Source: a virus. From it: a stretch of DNA of 38,361 nucleotides. A model generated the notes under the pieces. The model was not told the DNA's origin, did not search any database, and saw only the letters and a program-made list of their open reading frames with translations. Shown here in pieces: positions 1 to 5,904 of the stretch. A program made the translations under genes and the position numbers. The first letter of the stretch is position 1, and each line of letters opens with the position of its first letter. The stretch spans positions 1 through 38,361 of IMG/VR virus record IMGVR_UViG_3300027902_000329. The stretch is one strand, 5' to 3'.

Positions 1-240
1 GAGGACCCTTTCGGGCCTGCCTACTTCTCTGGCCCCGATGCTCTCACCACCGGAATTTCTTCACCAGCCGCCTTACGCTCCGTCTGCCTTCTGGACCTAC
101 CTCATCATCTCGGCTGCGGTCGGGGGGCTATCTGCTACTTTGGGTATCGGATGTCTGGCCTGTTCGTCTCCGTCCCCCCGTCTATTTTGTGGCCGCCTTG
201 GCCGTCGCCCTTTTTCTTATCCTCCTTTTTATTTTATTTT
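1..240 (+). other. GC-rich structured segment, possible 3' part of a noncoding RNA
   Basis: No convincing gene is seen. The segment is GC- and pyrimidine-rich and changes abruptly to AT-rich DNA near 235. It holds good inverted repeats: a small hairpin at about 2-17 with a TTTC loop, and a perfect 7-bp pair between 121-127 and 174-180 (six G against six C plus a closing C-G). It ends in T-rich DNA (206-240), as an intrinsic terminator would. A reading frame open from the left edge to 259 has no Shine-Dalgarno and ends in low-complexity DNA, so I do not call it. Positions 241-357 are plain AT-rich spacer with nothing I recognise. Confidence 0.3.
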
Positions 241-357
241 AATATATCTAAATACATAGGGCAAGAAGTATTTTTAATTTATAAAAATAATTCTATAATA
301 ATTTCAATAGGTTAGCAATTCGGGTAAAAATAGTTTTGATTTTGGTCATTTTTTTTG

Positions 358-879
358 TCATTTTCTGTTATTTTTTGGTCTCAAATCGATCAAATGGGTA
401 TGTAAATATTTACTGCATGGACCCGAGTGGGTATACTTGTCATTTCTGAAATCCTCCTCTAGTCCCCAGCGGCCACAGCGACTACATTGCAGAGCATTAA
501 CATTCCCGGTGGCTTGATAAGCCCGCTGACGTTTCTTGAGGAGAAAATGATACTCTCTGTTCTGACAGACGACTAGGTTGGAATTACGACTGTTGGCTTT
601 ACTCCCGTCGATATGAAAGATCTCAGCCTTGGGGGGGAGATACATATCCATGGCTTTTTCGACCACCAGCAAATCTTCCCGGAGATGAGAATTTCTCGCC
701 CGCCTGGCCCTGGGATTTTCTGGAGCGTAGATGGTTTTGGGCAGAGTACTACGAGTGACTCCATTTCTCCAGTTAGGAGAATCTTTCCCAACCCTACCGG
801 TATGATAATGGCCTTTTCTCCAGACACGGCCAGTGGCGACTTGTTTTCCACAGCCGCAGGCGCAAAGTCGTCGTTCCAT
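358..879 (-). CDS. HNH endonuclease, homing type
   Basis: A 173-residue protein. The start is the ATG at 879, one base after the previous gene's stop and behind an AAAGGA site; longer forms would run back through that gene. The N-terminus has a Cys cluster (CACGCGK). The middle matches the HNH_3 pattern: FHIDGSKANSRNSNL, then a His about ten residues on. A C-terminal CSRCGRWGLEEDF segment looks like another zinc-binding turn. Such free-standing HNH enzymes in phages nick or cut DNA and often act as homing endonucleases. It is the last gene of the minus-strand operon. Its target is unknown. Confidence 0.85.
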   Translation of the reverse strand: MERRLCACGCGKQVATGRVWRKGHYHTGRVGKDSPNWRNGVTRSTLPKTIYAPENPRARRARNSHLREDLLVVEKAMDMYLPPKAEIFHIDGSKANSRNSNLVVCQNREYHFLLKKRQRAYQATGNVNALQCSRCGRWGLEEDFRNDKYTHSGPCSKYLHTHLIDLRPKNNRK

Positions 880-880
880 A

Positions 881-1069
881 CTAAGCTTTCCTTTTGGGTC
901 TGTAGGCCAGTAAATTCCTGGGCAGATTTCTTCCGACCAGGAAGATGTAGTTTTGAGCGGTGAAAAGATCATAGTGGAGAGGATCATTAATATCAAGGCA
1001 CAGGAGCACTTCCTTCAAGAGCTCATGTGCCTGATATAATTTTTGTTCGATCGTGTCGTTTTCTGACAT
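881..1069 (-). CDS. Hypothetical small protein
   Basis: A 62-residue protein starting at the ATG at 1069 behind a strong AAAGGGAGG site at 1074-1082, which decides the start over a longer form beginning at 1159. The N-terminal half (SENDTIEQKLYQAHELLKEVLLCLD) looks helical; the C-terminus is basic (RPKRKA). I recognise no family. It is tightly coupled to the HNH gene. The 155-nt gap upstream of it is AT-rich and I see no clear promoter or terminator in it. Confidence 0.55.
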   Translation of the reverse strand: MSENDTIEQKLYQAHELLKEVLLCLDINDPLHYDLFTAQNYIFLVGRNLPRNLLAYRPKRKA

Positions 1070-1224
1070 AAAACCTCCCTTTTCTCCTAAAATACGATAA
1101 TTCTGCAAAAGTTTAAAAGTTGTAAACCTCGATTTCTCATCTAAGGCTGCTGATAACAAGATCTTTTCAGATGAATATTATTATCAAGACGTACACAATG
1201 GCGTTATCTGGGCCTTTAAGTGCC

Positions 1225-1497
1225 TTAGCCGGCGTCTTTTGCATACGGGTGTTCCAGCATGTAAGACGGTAAATAAGGAACAACCACGACGTATGGTTTA
1301 TCACCAGGAGGCGCCCAGGCGTTGACCCTCCATAGCAGGCTATTCTCTTCAAGGATGGAACTGAAAACCTGGTAGATGGACAGGAATCCATCCTTGACCA
1401 AATCACGTCGTTCCTTGATTTTTCCAGCCTTGATGGCCGGTATGATTTGTCTGTTCCATTCCTCTTGGTTGAGGATTCCGGGTTCGAGTAGGTTCAT
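1225..1497 (-). CDS. Hypothetical protein
   Basis: A 90-residue protein of unknown function (MNLLEPGILNQEEWNRQIIP at the N-terminus). The ATG at 1497 overlaps the previous stop as ATGA and has a GGAG site just upstream. An ATG four codons earlier is possible but sits before that site. There are no membrane segments or Cys motifs. The even hydrophobic pattern suggests a small folded cytoplasmic protein. Confidence 0.6.
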   Translation of the reverse strand: MNLLEPGILNQEEWNRQIIPAIKAGKIKERRDLVKDGFLSIYQVFSSILEENSLLWRVNAWAPPGDKPYVVVVPYLPSYMLEHPYAKDAG

Positions 1498-1745
1498 TTC
1501 TTTCTCCATCCTGGCAGACGTGCTCCTCTGCCACAGTTATGATTTTTAGGCGGCCGGACTTCTATCCCAAGTTCTTGCATCCGGCGGCTGACCGTGGTGG
1601 CGCAGATTTCAATCTTTCTGCCGATCTCCTCCATTGTCATCTGATCAACATGGTACCACTGGATGAACATAGCCCGGTCGTTACCCCTGAACTCGTGGTC
1701 CCAGGCTAAGTCCTCCCAGTCCATTTTACATCCCGGTTGGCTCAT
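1494..1745 (-). CDS. Small helix-turn-helix protein
   Basis: An 83-residue protein. The ATG at 1745 overlaps the upstream stop (ATGA) and has a GGAG nine bases before it; a GTG three codons earlier is less likely. Residues around MTMEEIGRKIEICATTVSRRMQELG form a clear helix-turn-helix of the type found in small phage regulators and in the DNA-binding tails of homing endonucleases. The C-terminus is basic and Gly/Arg-rich. It probably binds DNA, perhaps regulating this minus-strand operon. A second HTH protein of similar plan is encoded at 5241-5429. Confidence 0.65.
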   Translation of the reverse strand: MSQPGCKMDWEDLAWDHEFRGNDRAMFIQWYHVDQMTMEEIGRKIEICATTVSRRMQELGIEVRPPKNHNCGRGARLPGWRKK

Positions 1746-1927
1746 TTGCAACACTCCAGGCAGTAGCCTCGACCATCCCCATCAACTGCGTAGAGGTCGA
1801 CGGTAAAGATCACTTTGTCACAATTCCGGCAGAGGGTGGACTTCCCATGACGAACTCGGACCTTGGCCTTTAAGATGTTTGGACCAAAAGTCGCCTTGAC
1901 GATATCACCTTGGTGAAAAGAAGCCAT
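1742..1927 (-). CDS. Small zinc-ribbon protein
   Basis: A 61-residue protein behind a good AAGGAG site, five bases from the ATG. Two CxxC pairs (CRNC and CLEC) are spaced like a treble-clef or zinc-ribbon fold, after an N-terminal beta-rich part (GDIVKATFGPNILKAKVRVR). It probably binds zinc, with a nucleic acid or protein partner unknown. It is coupled to the HTH gene downstream by a 4-nt overlap. Confidence 0.6.
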   Translation of the reverse strand: MASFHQGDIVKATFGPNILKAKVRVRHGKSTLCRNCDKVIFTVDLYAVDGDGRGYCLECCK

Positions 1928-1938
1928 ATATTCTCCTT

Positions 1939-2106
1939 TTATCTGAGCTGTTCGTAGTATCGAAAGAAGGTGGTATGTTCAGAATGAAAATCGGATAGAT
2001 TTCCTGGTCCACCACAATGAATGCCACAACTGATCCTAGTCAATCGTAAGCACTCCTTGGCCCCGCTCTTGGTCCGGTGCTTCTTTCCGCAGACTGGACA
2101 AAGCAT
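1939..2106 (-). CDS. Small Cys-rich (zinc finger-like) protein
   Basis: A 55-residue protein starting MLCPVCGKKHRTKSGAKECL. A CPVC knuckle is followed by further Cys/His residues (C19, C27, H30, C31). A GGGAGG site lies about ten bases before the ATG; the nearer in-frame-shifted ATG directly after that site gives only a 26-codon ORF. This is the first gene of the minus-strand operon, facing the terminase operon. Function unknown. Confidence 0.55.
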   Translation of the reverse strand: MLCPVCGKKHRTKSGAKECLRLTRISCGIHCGGPGNLSDFHSEHTTFFRYYEQLR

Positions 2107-2132
2107 AAATTAACATCCTCCCTTTATACATT

Positions 2133-2161
2133 ATTATAGTATACTTTGGATAAAAATAAAA
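2133..2161 (-). promoter_or_regulatory. Possible promoter of the minus-strand operon
   Basis: On the minus strand a perfect TATAAT occupies 2138-2133, about 27 bases before the start codon of the first gene. The -35 region is only AT-rich (TTTTAT about 17 bases away), so the call rests on the -10 box and on position. It does not share the TTTTATTCTTTGA element of the plus-strand promoters. Confidence 0.35.
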
Positions 2162-2205
2162 TATAATTATATCAAATTTAGTTAATTTTTTGGATACGGA
2201 ATTAA

Positions 2206-2242
2206 TTTTATGCTTTGAATTCCTATCAGAATCCTTTAATAT
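2206..2242 (+). promoter_or_regulatory. Phage promoter, copy A
   Basis: TTTTATGCTTTGA, then 18 bases, then TAATAT. This is the weakest of four copies of the same promoter; the others are at 8437, 19393 and 35473. Transcription should begin near 2249 and read the small terminase gene. The conserved block reaches upstream of the usual -35 hexamer, so it may be read by a phage sigma factor or an activator. Confidence 0.65.
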
Positions 2243-2270
2243 AAGAAGTATGCCAGACAGGATACCGTAT

Positions 2271-3017
2271 ATGAATAAGAAGAGAGGCAGGCCGGTAGGC
2301 AGTAAGAATAGTCCGGGTCATTGTGCAGGCAGGCCTAGTAATGGGAATGGCAGGAAGCCTGTAATGATTCAGGAGTCGGAGAATAGACCCATTAGGATTG
2401 CTCAGCCTCCCCTGCCTAAGCAGGTATGCTGTCCGGTGCCTATACCTAGGCCGGTTGCTAAGCCTGTCCGTATCGCACAGACAGGTCCTCCTAAACCGTA
2501 CTTAGACACCACACTCCCATCTAATGGGAATGGGGAGAGGAAGCTGGTGCCGTCGATTCCTAATAGTATATCCAAGTCAGTAATACAGTCCCGGATGAAT
2601 GAAGAGTTGATCACTCCTGAGCAGATCATCAAAGAAGTAACGAAGATTGCTATCAGCGATATCCGTAGGCTCCCCGGTTGCCCTAAGGGGATTCCGGATG
2701 ATATAGCGGCGGCGGTAGCATCTTTTGAGATCACCAAGACTACAACTAAGGATGGAGCGGTGATAGAGCGGACTCGATACAATTTATGGAGCAAGTCATC
2801 TGCTCATGATCAGCTTATGAAATGGGCTGGGTTGTATTCCAAGGACAATTCCCAGTCCAAGCCTGAAGTTAATATTCAGCAGAATATCCAGGTGAATCAA
2901 GTTGACCTTAAAGACTTTTCTAAGGAAGAGCTTTTGGCGCTGTATAAGTTGGGAGTGTTGAAGAATCAGAATAATGAGGAACTGCTACTCCTACCAGAAA
3001 ATAGTTCTTGTCGTTAA
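2271..3017 (+). CDS. terS: Terminase small subunit
   Basis: A 248-residue protein that recognises phage DNA for packaging. The N-terminus has AT-hook-like GRP motifs (KKRGRPVGSKN, AGRPSNGNG). The family region is near the middle: ITPEQIIKEVTKIAISDIRR, then PDDIAAAVASFEI, then RYNLWSKSSAHDQLMKWAGL, the order known from phage terminase small subunits. The C-terminal part probably contacts the large subunit. The ATG at 2271 has AGGA eight bases before it; another ATG at 2250 lies almost at the predicted transcript start and would be leaderless. Unusually, the large subunit gene lies 3.7 kb downstream. Confidence 0.82.
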   Translation: MNKKRGRPVGSKNSPGHCAGRPSNGNGRKPVMIQESENRPIRIAQPPLPKQVCCPVPIPRPVAKPVRIAQTGPPKPYLDTTLPSNGNGERKLVPSIPNSISKSVIQSRMNEELITPEQIIKEVTKIAISDIRRLPGCPKGIPDDIAAAVASFEITKTTTKDGAVIERTRYNLWSKSSAHDQLMKWAGLYSKDNSQSKPEVNIQQNIQVNQVDLKDFSKEELLALYKLGVLKNQNNEELLLLPENSSCR

Positions 3018-3036
3018 GTCGTTTTCGTCCTATAAT
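3008..3036 (+). promoter_or_regulatory. Sigma70-type promoter of a noncoding RNA
   Basis: TTGTCG at 3008-3013, a 17-base spacer and a perfect TATAAT at 3031-3036. The -35 box overlaps the end of the small terminase gene, so the promoter serves what follows, which has no convincing gene. The start point would be near 3043. Confidence 0.65.
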
Positions 3037-3042
3037 ATAAGT

Positions 3043-3528
3043 AGCAGGTGGGAGCCGACCCGGCCGGCGATAGGACCACCAAAATTGATGCCCGGGGTTA
3101 TCGTTTCATCGTTGCAGTATAATGTAGTTTGCCTCGTGGGGCCATTAGCGCCGACTATTGTGTCTGGCCCGTCGGCCCCGCCAGGCTGGTGGAGGGCTGC
3201 TGATTGCCGAGGAAGGAAGATTACTCGGCCCGTTGCGGCCCCTCTCGGACCCGCCGCCGAGGAAAGTACGGCGGGTGGTGCTGGTGTGGTGCCTGATGGC
3301 ACTGCCGGTCGGCTGTGTCTACCGAGGTCGTTAGGCCAATGAGTCGCCAAGCGTCTCTGAGGTTTCCGTAGTTCATCTTCAAGGAGGAACTATATTGAGT
3401 AATGCCTACTGCAGAACGTGGCGATGTGCCCAAGGCCCAGGTGGTTGGCCCCTGGTGAGCTTTCTGGCAAAGGAATCCTCCTGATCAAAGGCCCGCCGGG
3501 AGCCTATTGAAATCCCGGCCTGATTTTT
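3043..3528 (+). ncRNA. Candidate large structured noncoding RNA
   Basis: About 485 nt between a good promoter and an intrinsic terminator, with no supported protein. It is much more GC-rich than its surroundings and full of hairpins: 3047-3051 pairs with 3076-3080 right at the 5' end; CCGAG with CTCGG around a 12-nt loop near 3210-3230; 3250-3256 with 3269-3275 (7 perfect GC pairs); GTGCC with GGCAC around a TGAT loop near 3291-3304; CCAGG with CCTGG near 3439-3457. Size, phage context and closeness to a tmRNA recall the ornate large RNAs (ROOL, GOLLD), but I do not recognise the sequence as either. A 29-codon TTG ORF at about 3395 behind AAGGAGG is possible. Confidence 0.5.
3495..3528 (+). 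terminator. Intrinsic terminator of the noncoding RNA
   Basis: GCCGGGA (3495-3501) pairs perfectly with TCCCGGC (3513-3519) around an 11-nt loop; a TTTTT run follows at 3524-3528. It ends the structured transcript just before the tmRNA repeat. Confidence 0.7.
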
Positions 3529-3574
3529 CTGGTCGCAGCAGCTATAGAAGTCAACCAGGAGCACCTAAAATAGG
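3529..3574 (+). repeat. Direct repeat R1, upstream of the tmRNA
   Basis: Begins CTGGTCGCAGC and carries TATAGAA, TCAACCAG and CACCTAA blocks. It is nearly the same (about 38 of 45 bases) as R2 at 3950-3995. CTGGT and ACCAG inside the copy can pair as a hairpin. It ends exactly at the 5' end of the tmRNA. Confidence 0.75.
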
Positions 3575-3925
3575 GGGTGTAATGGTTTCGACGGTGGCGG
3601 GAAATCATAGTTGCATTCCGGGGCCAACTTCCGTTAATGTTGGAAACGGCACAATTGCCGACTCTTACCTCCAACTGAAAGCGGCTTAAGGCCCGCTTTT
3701 CGTTCGCTCTGACGATTCTAGATAATCAGATGCGGGCGTCAAACCCAATCTAGATAGGAGATATGATGTTGCTGCATCGTCATTATCCGAAACTTAGCGC
3801 AGCTGGCCTGGCAGGAGTTGATCTCAGAGCAATATTGACAGGCAAGACAGAGTCTGAGATTATGAATGTAGACGCTATGGCAGAATGTTCATCGGACCCG
3901 GGTTCGACTCCCGGCACCTCCACCA
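3573..3925 (+). ncRNA. ssrA: Transfer-messenger RNA (tmRNA)
   Basis: A 353-nt one-piece tmRNA that rescues stalled ribosomes and tags the broken protein. The 5' end GGGGGTG pairs with CACCTCC (3915-3921) as a 7-bp acceptor stem with one G-U pair, followed by an encoded ACCA. GGTTTCGACGG near the 5' end and the T arm (CCGGG, TTCGACT, CCCGG) near the 3' end are diagnostic. The tag frame ends at TAA 3687-3689 and reads VNVGNGTIADSYLQLKAA, codons 3633-3686; the exact resume codon may be GTT 3633 or a neighbour. The LKAA end resembles the LAA-type degron read by host proteases. Two copies of a direct repeat bracket the gene. Confidence 0.95.
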
Positions 3926-3949
3926 CCTTTTACAAGGAGGGCTCTGGAG

Positions 3950-3995
3950 CTGGTCGCAGCATATATAGAACTCAACCAGAACCACCTAATTTAAG
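3950..3995 (+). repeat. Direct repeat R2, downstream of the tmRNA
   Basis: Second copy of the 46-nt repeat, 421 bases after R1. The CTGGT/ACCAG pairing is kept; differences lie mainly between the conserved blocks. It begins 24 bases after the tmRNA 3' end. The DNA from here to 4065 has no other gene. Confidence 0.75.
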
Positions 3996-4065
3996 GTAGT
4001 TAGCATTTTGGCGAATTTCGGTTATTTCGTAAACAATCGTATCCAAAAAGGAGGTGATGAGAGAT

Positions 4066-4110
4066 ATGAACGTTAACAAAAACCAGAAAGAGTTTAATTT
4101 GAAGAATTAG
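4066..4110 (+). CDS. 14-residue micro-ORF behind a near-perfect Shine-Dalgarno
   Basis: Encodes MNVNKNQKEFNLKN. AAGGAGGTGAT at 4048-4058 matches the complement of the 16S rRNA 3' end over eleven bases and sits seven bases before the ATG, an unusually strong site. The product may be a leader peptide for the genes downstream or a small peptide in its own right. It follows the tmRNA and R2 and precedes a 10-bp hairpin. Real translation is likely; function is unknown. Confidence 0.45.
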   Translation: MNVNKNQKEFNLKN

Positions 4111-4140
4111 ATCGCCGGCGGCACCATCAAGTGGATGTTA

Positions 4141-4170
4141 GGGTAGGCGATGAGTCAAAGTCGCCTACCC
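4141..4170 (+). promoter_or_regulatory. Perfect 10-bp hairpin before a membrane-protein gene
   Basis: GGGTAGGCGA pairs with TCGCCTACCC around a 10-nt loop. No T run follows, so it is not a normal terminator. It lies ten bases upstream of the ribosome site of the next gene and could affect RNA stability or translation. Confidence 0.5.
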
Positions 4171-4191
4171 ATTTACCAAAAGGAGCAAGAA

Positions 4192-4392
4192 ATGAATCCA
4201 TGGTGGCTTTTGTTAATTGTTCCAGCGTCGGCAGTAATTGGTTTTGTTATTTCCACTCTTTTATGTATGGCTTCCTGCGGTGATTGTAAAGAGGCCATGC
4301 GATATCGAGAAGGTTTAATAGACAAGAAAGGTTTTGAGGCTGGTTTTAAGGAAGGCTTAAGACAGTCAGCAAATATGGAGTCTTGCTTATGA
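4192..4392 (+). CDS. Small single-pass membrane protein
   Basis: A 66-residue protein. The ATG at 4192 follows an AAAAGGAG site; an ATG at 4150 lies inside the hairpin and is rejected. One membrane segment (about residues 4-26, WWLLLIVPASAVIGFVISTLL) is followed by Cys residues (CMASCGDC) and a basic, helical tail. It is probably an inner-membrane protein with its tail in the cytoplasm. It has no lysis signature beyond size, though a spanin or holin-accessory role cannot be excluded. Confidence 0.6.
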   Translation: MNPWWLLLIVPASAVIGFVISTLLCMASCGDCKEAMRYREGLIDKKGFEAGFKEGLRQSANMESCL

Positions 4393-4556
4393 GCGAAACA
4401 ATTAAACCAGAGATCGTGGCTAAGGCCTTCTTTCGAGATGTCCAGGTAGGTGTTTTAGTCAAGTATGCCGGTACCTGGCACTATTATGGAATGGTGCCCT
4501 TTATGGATGATCACAGGACCCAGAAGATAATCCAGAAAGAGAAGGTGGTGATATGA
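4389..4556 (+). CDS. Hypothetical small protein
   Basis: A 55-residue protein (MSETIKPEIVAKAFFRDVQV at the N-terminus) linked by 4-nt ATGA overlaps to both neighbours, which supports translation. The middle (VKYAGTWHYYGMVPFMDDH) is aromatic and beta-like. I recognise no family. Confidence 0.55.
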   Translation: MSETIKPEIVAKAFFRDVQVGVLVKYAGTWHYYGMVPFMDDHRTQKIIQKEKVVI

Positions 4557-5026
4557 AAACTTTCCAGCGCATCATAGGAGTCCCAGGACTTACTAATCTG
4601 GGAAAAGTGGGAGAATTGATTTTCCGTTCTGCGCAGCCTGAGAATTATACAGTTGATATTTATCCTCAGTTCAACTCGGTTCTTAATCTTAGGGAAGAAA
4701 GCCAGCAGGAAGCAGTTGAAGCGGCAGGCAAAAAATATTTTCAGCTTCGGCTCAACATCCTATCAGACGTGACTGTGGAAGATTTCGATCTGATTGTTCA
4801 AACCCTTTCTAACTTCCAGAATCAACCTATCCTGGTGCATTGTCAGTCGGGTGCAGACCGAACTGGCGTAGCTTGTGCTGCCTACCGGATGGCTGTAGAT
4901 GGCTGGACTTTGGCCGAAGCCCGGGAAGAACTGGAGTGCTACGGCGGTGGTATCCACGACGTTCTGAATCTGAAACTGAAATACCACCTTGAAACTTATG
5001 CCGCAGCAATAGGGTTAAAAATTTGA
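4553..5026 (+). CDS. Dual-specificity / tyrosine protein phosphatase
   Basis: A 157-residue protein with the Cys-based phosphatase signature HCQSGADRTG: nucleophile C97, Arg103. A likely general acid is D72 in the LNILSDVTVED loop. The N-terminal RSAQPENY motif is typical of small bacterial and phage dual-specificity phosphatases. It should remove phosphate from Tyr/Ser/Thr of proteins, or possibly from another phosphoester, in the host cytoplasm. The target is not shown by context. The gene overlaps both neighbours by 4 nt. Confidence 0.85.
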   Translation: MKTFQRIIGVPGLTNLGKVGELIFRSAQPENYTVDIYPQFNSVLNLREESQQEAVEAAGKKYFQLRLNILSDVTVEDFDLIVQTLSNFQNQPILVHCQSGADRTGVACAAYRMAVDGWTLAEAREELECYGGGIHDVLNLKLKYHLETYAAAIGLKI

Positions 5027-5244
5027 AACTCATCTGGTCACAAAACAGCAATGGCAACTGGAACGGCAAGCGAGGTCCGTATACTATGGTAACAGTTGAT
5101 TACCACGATGCAGGTCTAGAATCAGGCTGGTGGGTTCATCCTAAGTTGCCAGGTCTAAAAAGTCAAAGAACATTAGATGCATTAGTAGGCAGAGTAACTG
5201 CAGATCGAATATTTCAAGAATGGATTCTTGAGGTTACCAAATGA
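5023..5244 (+). CDS. Hypothetical protein
   Basis: A 73-residue protein with a TTG start overlapping the previous stop as TTGA. It is rich in aromatic residues (GWWVHPKLPG) and beta-like in its first half; the C-terminal half looks helical. No family recognised. Its last base pairs overlap the next start. Confidence 0.5.
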   Translation: MKLIWSQNSNGNWNGKRGPYTMVTVDYHDAGLESGWWVHPKLPGLKSQRTLDALVGRVTADRIFQEWILEVTK

Positions 5245-5429
5245 ACAGCGGAATCATCATCTGGTCTGAAATCATTTCCGATTACGATCTAGTGCAGATG
5301 TACAGAACCAAGTCTTTACTACAGATGGACAAAATCCTTGGGGTGAGCAAACAATCCATAACTCGTAAGTTGTTGAGTCTTGGCGTCACCCTAAGAGGTC
5401 GAGGAGGACTAAATCATATTAAACCTTAA
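5241..5429 (+). CDS. Small helix-turn-helix protein
   Basis: A 62-residue protein with an ATGA-coupled start. LLQMDKILGVSKQSITRKLLSLG is a helix-turn-helix like that of the 1494-1745 protein, and the tail (LRGRGGLNHIKP) is basic. It is probably a small DNA-binding regulator. Confidence 0.6.
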   Translation: MNSGIIIWSEIISDYDLVQMYRTKSLLQMDKILGVSKQSITRKLLSLGVTLRGRGGLNHIKP

Positions 5430-5437
5430 CCAACACA

Positions 5438-5458
5438 GGGCTGGCACCCAAACAGCCC
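5438..5458 (+). promoter_or_regulatory. Hairpin next to the transglycosylase start codon
   Basis: GGGCTG pairs perfectly with CAGCCC around a 9-nt loop, ending five bases before the GTG start at 5463, where a Shine-Dalgarno would normally lie. No purine-rich site is visible, so translation of the next gene may be kept low or controlled by this structure. Confidence 0.45.
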
Positions 5459-5462
5459 AAGA

Positions 5463-5903
5463 GTGATCAAGGCGATTATATGCTTCTTGCTGTTAATCTC
5501 TTATCCAGTGGTTGCCGCCAGCCCTACTCCTACAAAGGAAGTGACTATGCAATCCTGGCTCCGTCATGTCAAAACCTGCTCAGACAAGTATGGGATCGAC
5601 CCAAACTTTGCCTTGGCAGTGGCAGAGACGGAATCTTCTAATAAGGAGGTACGATTCAGATTTGGCAAAATGGGAAAAGGAACGTACTACGGTCCGTTCG
5701 GTATCCATAAATGCTTTCTCTCCAAATGGGCGATCAATGATCCTTATGTTAACACCGAAGTTGGGATACGAGCCTTGGCCAGATATGGTGATCAGAAGCG
5801 GAGTCTCAAGAAGTACAATGCCTCCTTCAATGAAGGCTACTGGAAGAGGATAAAGGAATTGGAACGCCAGAACCGGTTAGCGAAGGTGTTTAAGGAGAGA
5901 TAA
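5463..5903 (+). CDS. Secreted lytic transglycosylase-like muramidase
   Basis: A 146-residue protein with a signal peptide (residues 1-19, ending VVAAS) and a lysozyme-like SLT domain. The catalytic Glu is E55 in LAVAETESSN; YGPFGIH near residues 75-81 corresponds to the GLMQ-type motif, and Tyr residues near the end line the groove. It should cleave peptidoglycan glycan strands, either for local cell-wall opening or for lysis. The start is a GTG with a hairpin instead of a clear ribosome site. Placement between the two terminase genes is unusual. Confidence 0.8.
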   Translation: MIKAIICFLLLISYPVVAASPTPTKEVTMQSWLRHVKTCSDKYGIDPNFALAVAETESSNKEVRFRFGKMGKGTYYGPFGIHKCFLSKWAINDPYVNTEVGIRALARYGDQKRSLKKYNASFNEGYWKRIKELERQNRLAKVFKER

Positions 5904-5904
5904 C

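Noticed and set aside
38-259. A 73-codon plus-strand ORF with a membrane-like stretch
   Set aside because: No Shine-Dalgarno, ends in AT-rich low-complexity DNA, and overlaps strong RNA-like inverted repeats.
3030-3350. Long ORFs on both strands in the GC-rich RNA region
   Set aside because: High GC removes stops by chance; translations are Pro/Gly/Ala/Arg-rich without family features, and promoter and terminator fit a noncoding RNA.
3250-3430. RNase P RNA-like strings (GAGGAAAG near 3258 and CAGAAC near 3411)
   Set aside because: The two would not form the P4 helix, and the other conserved blocks are missing; the first lies in the loop of a different perfect hairpin.
3573-3925. Protein reading of ORFs inside the tmRNA
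   Set aside because: Explained by the tmRNA; only the tag frame ending at 3689 is meant to be read.
4141-4170. 10-bp hairpin as an intrinsic terminator
   Set aside because: No T run follows it.
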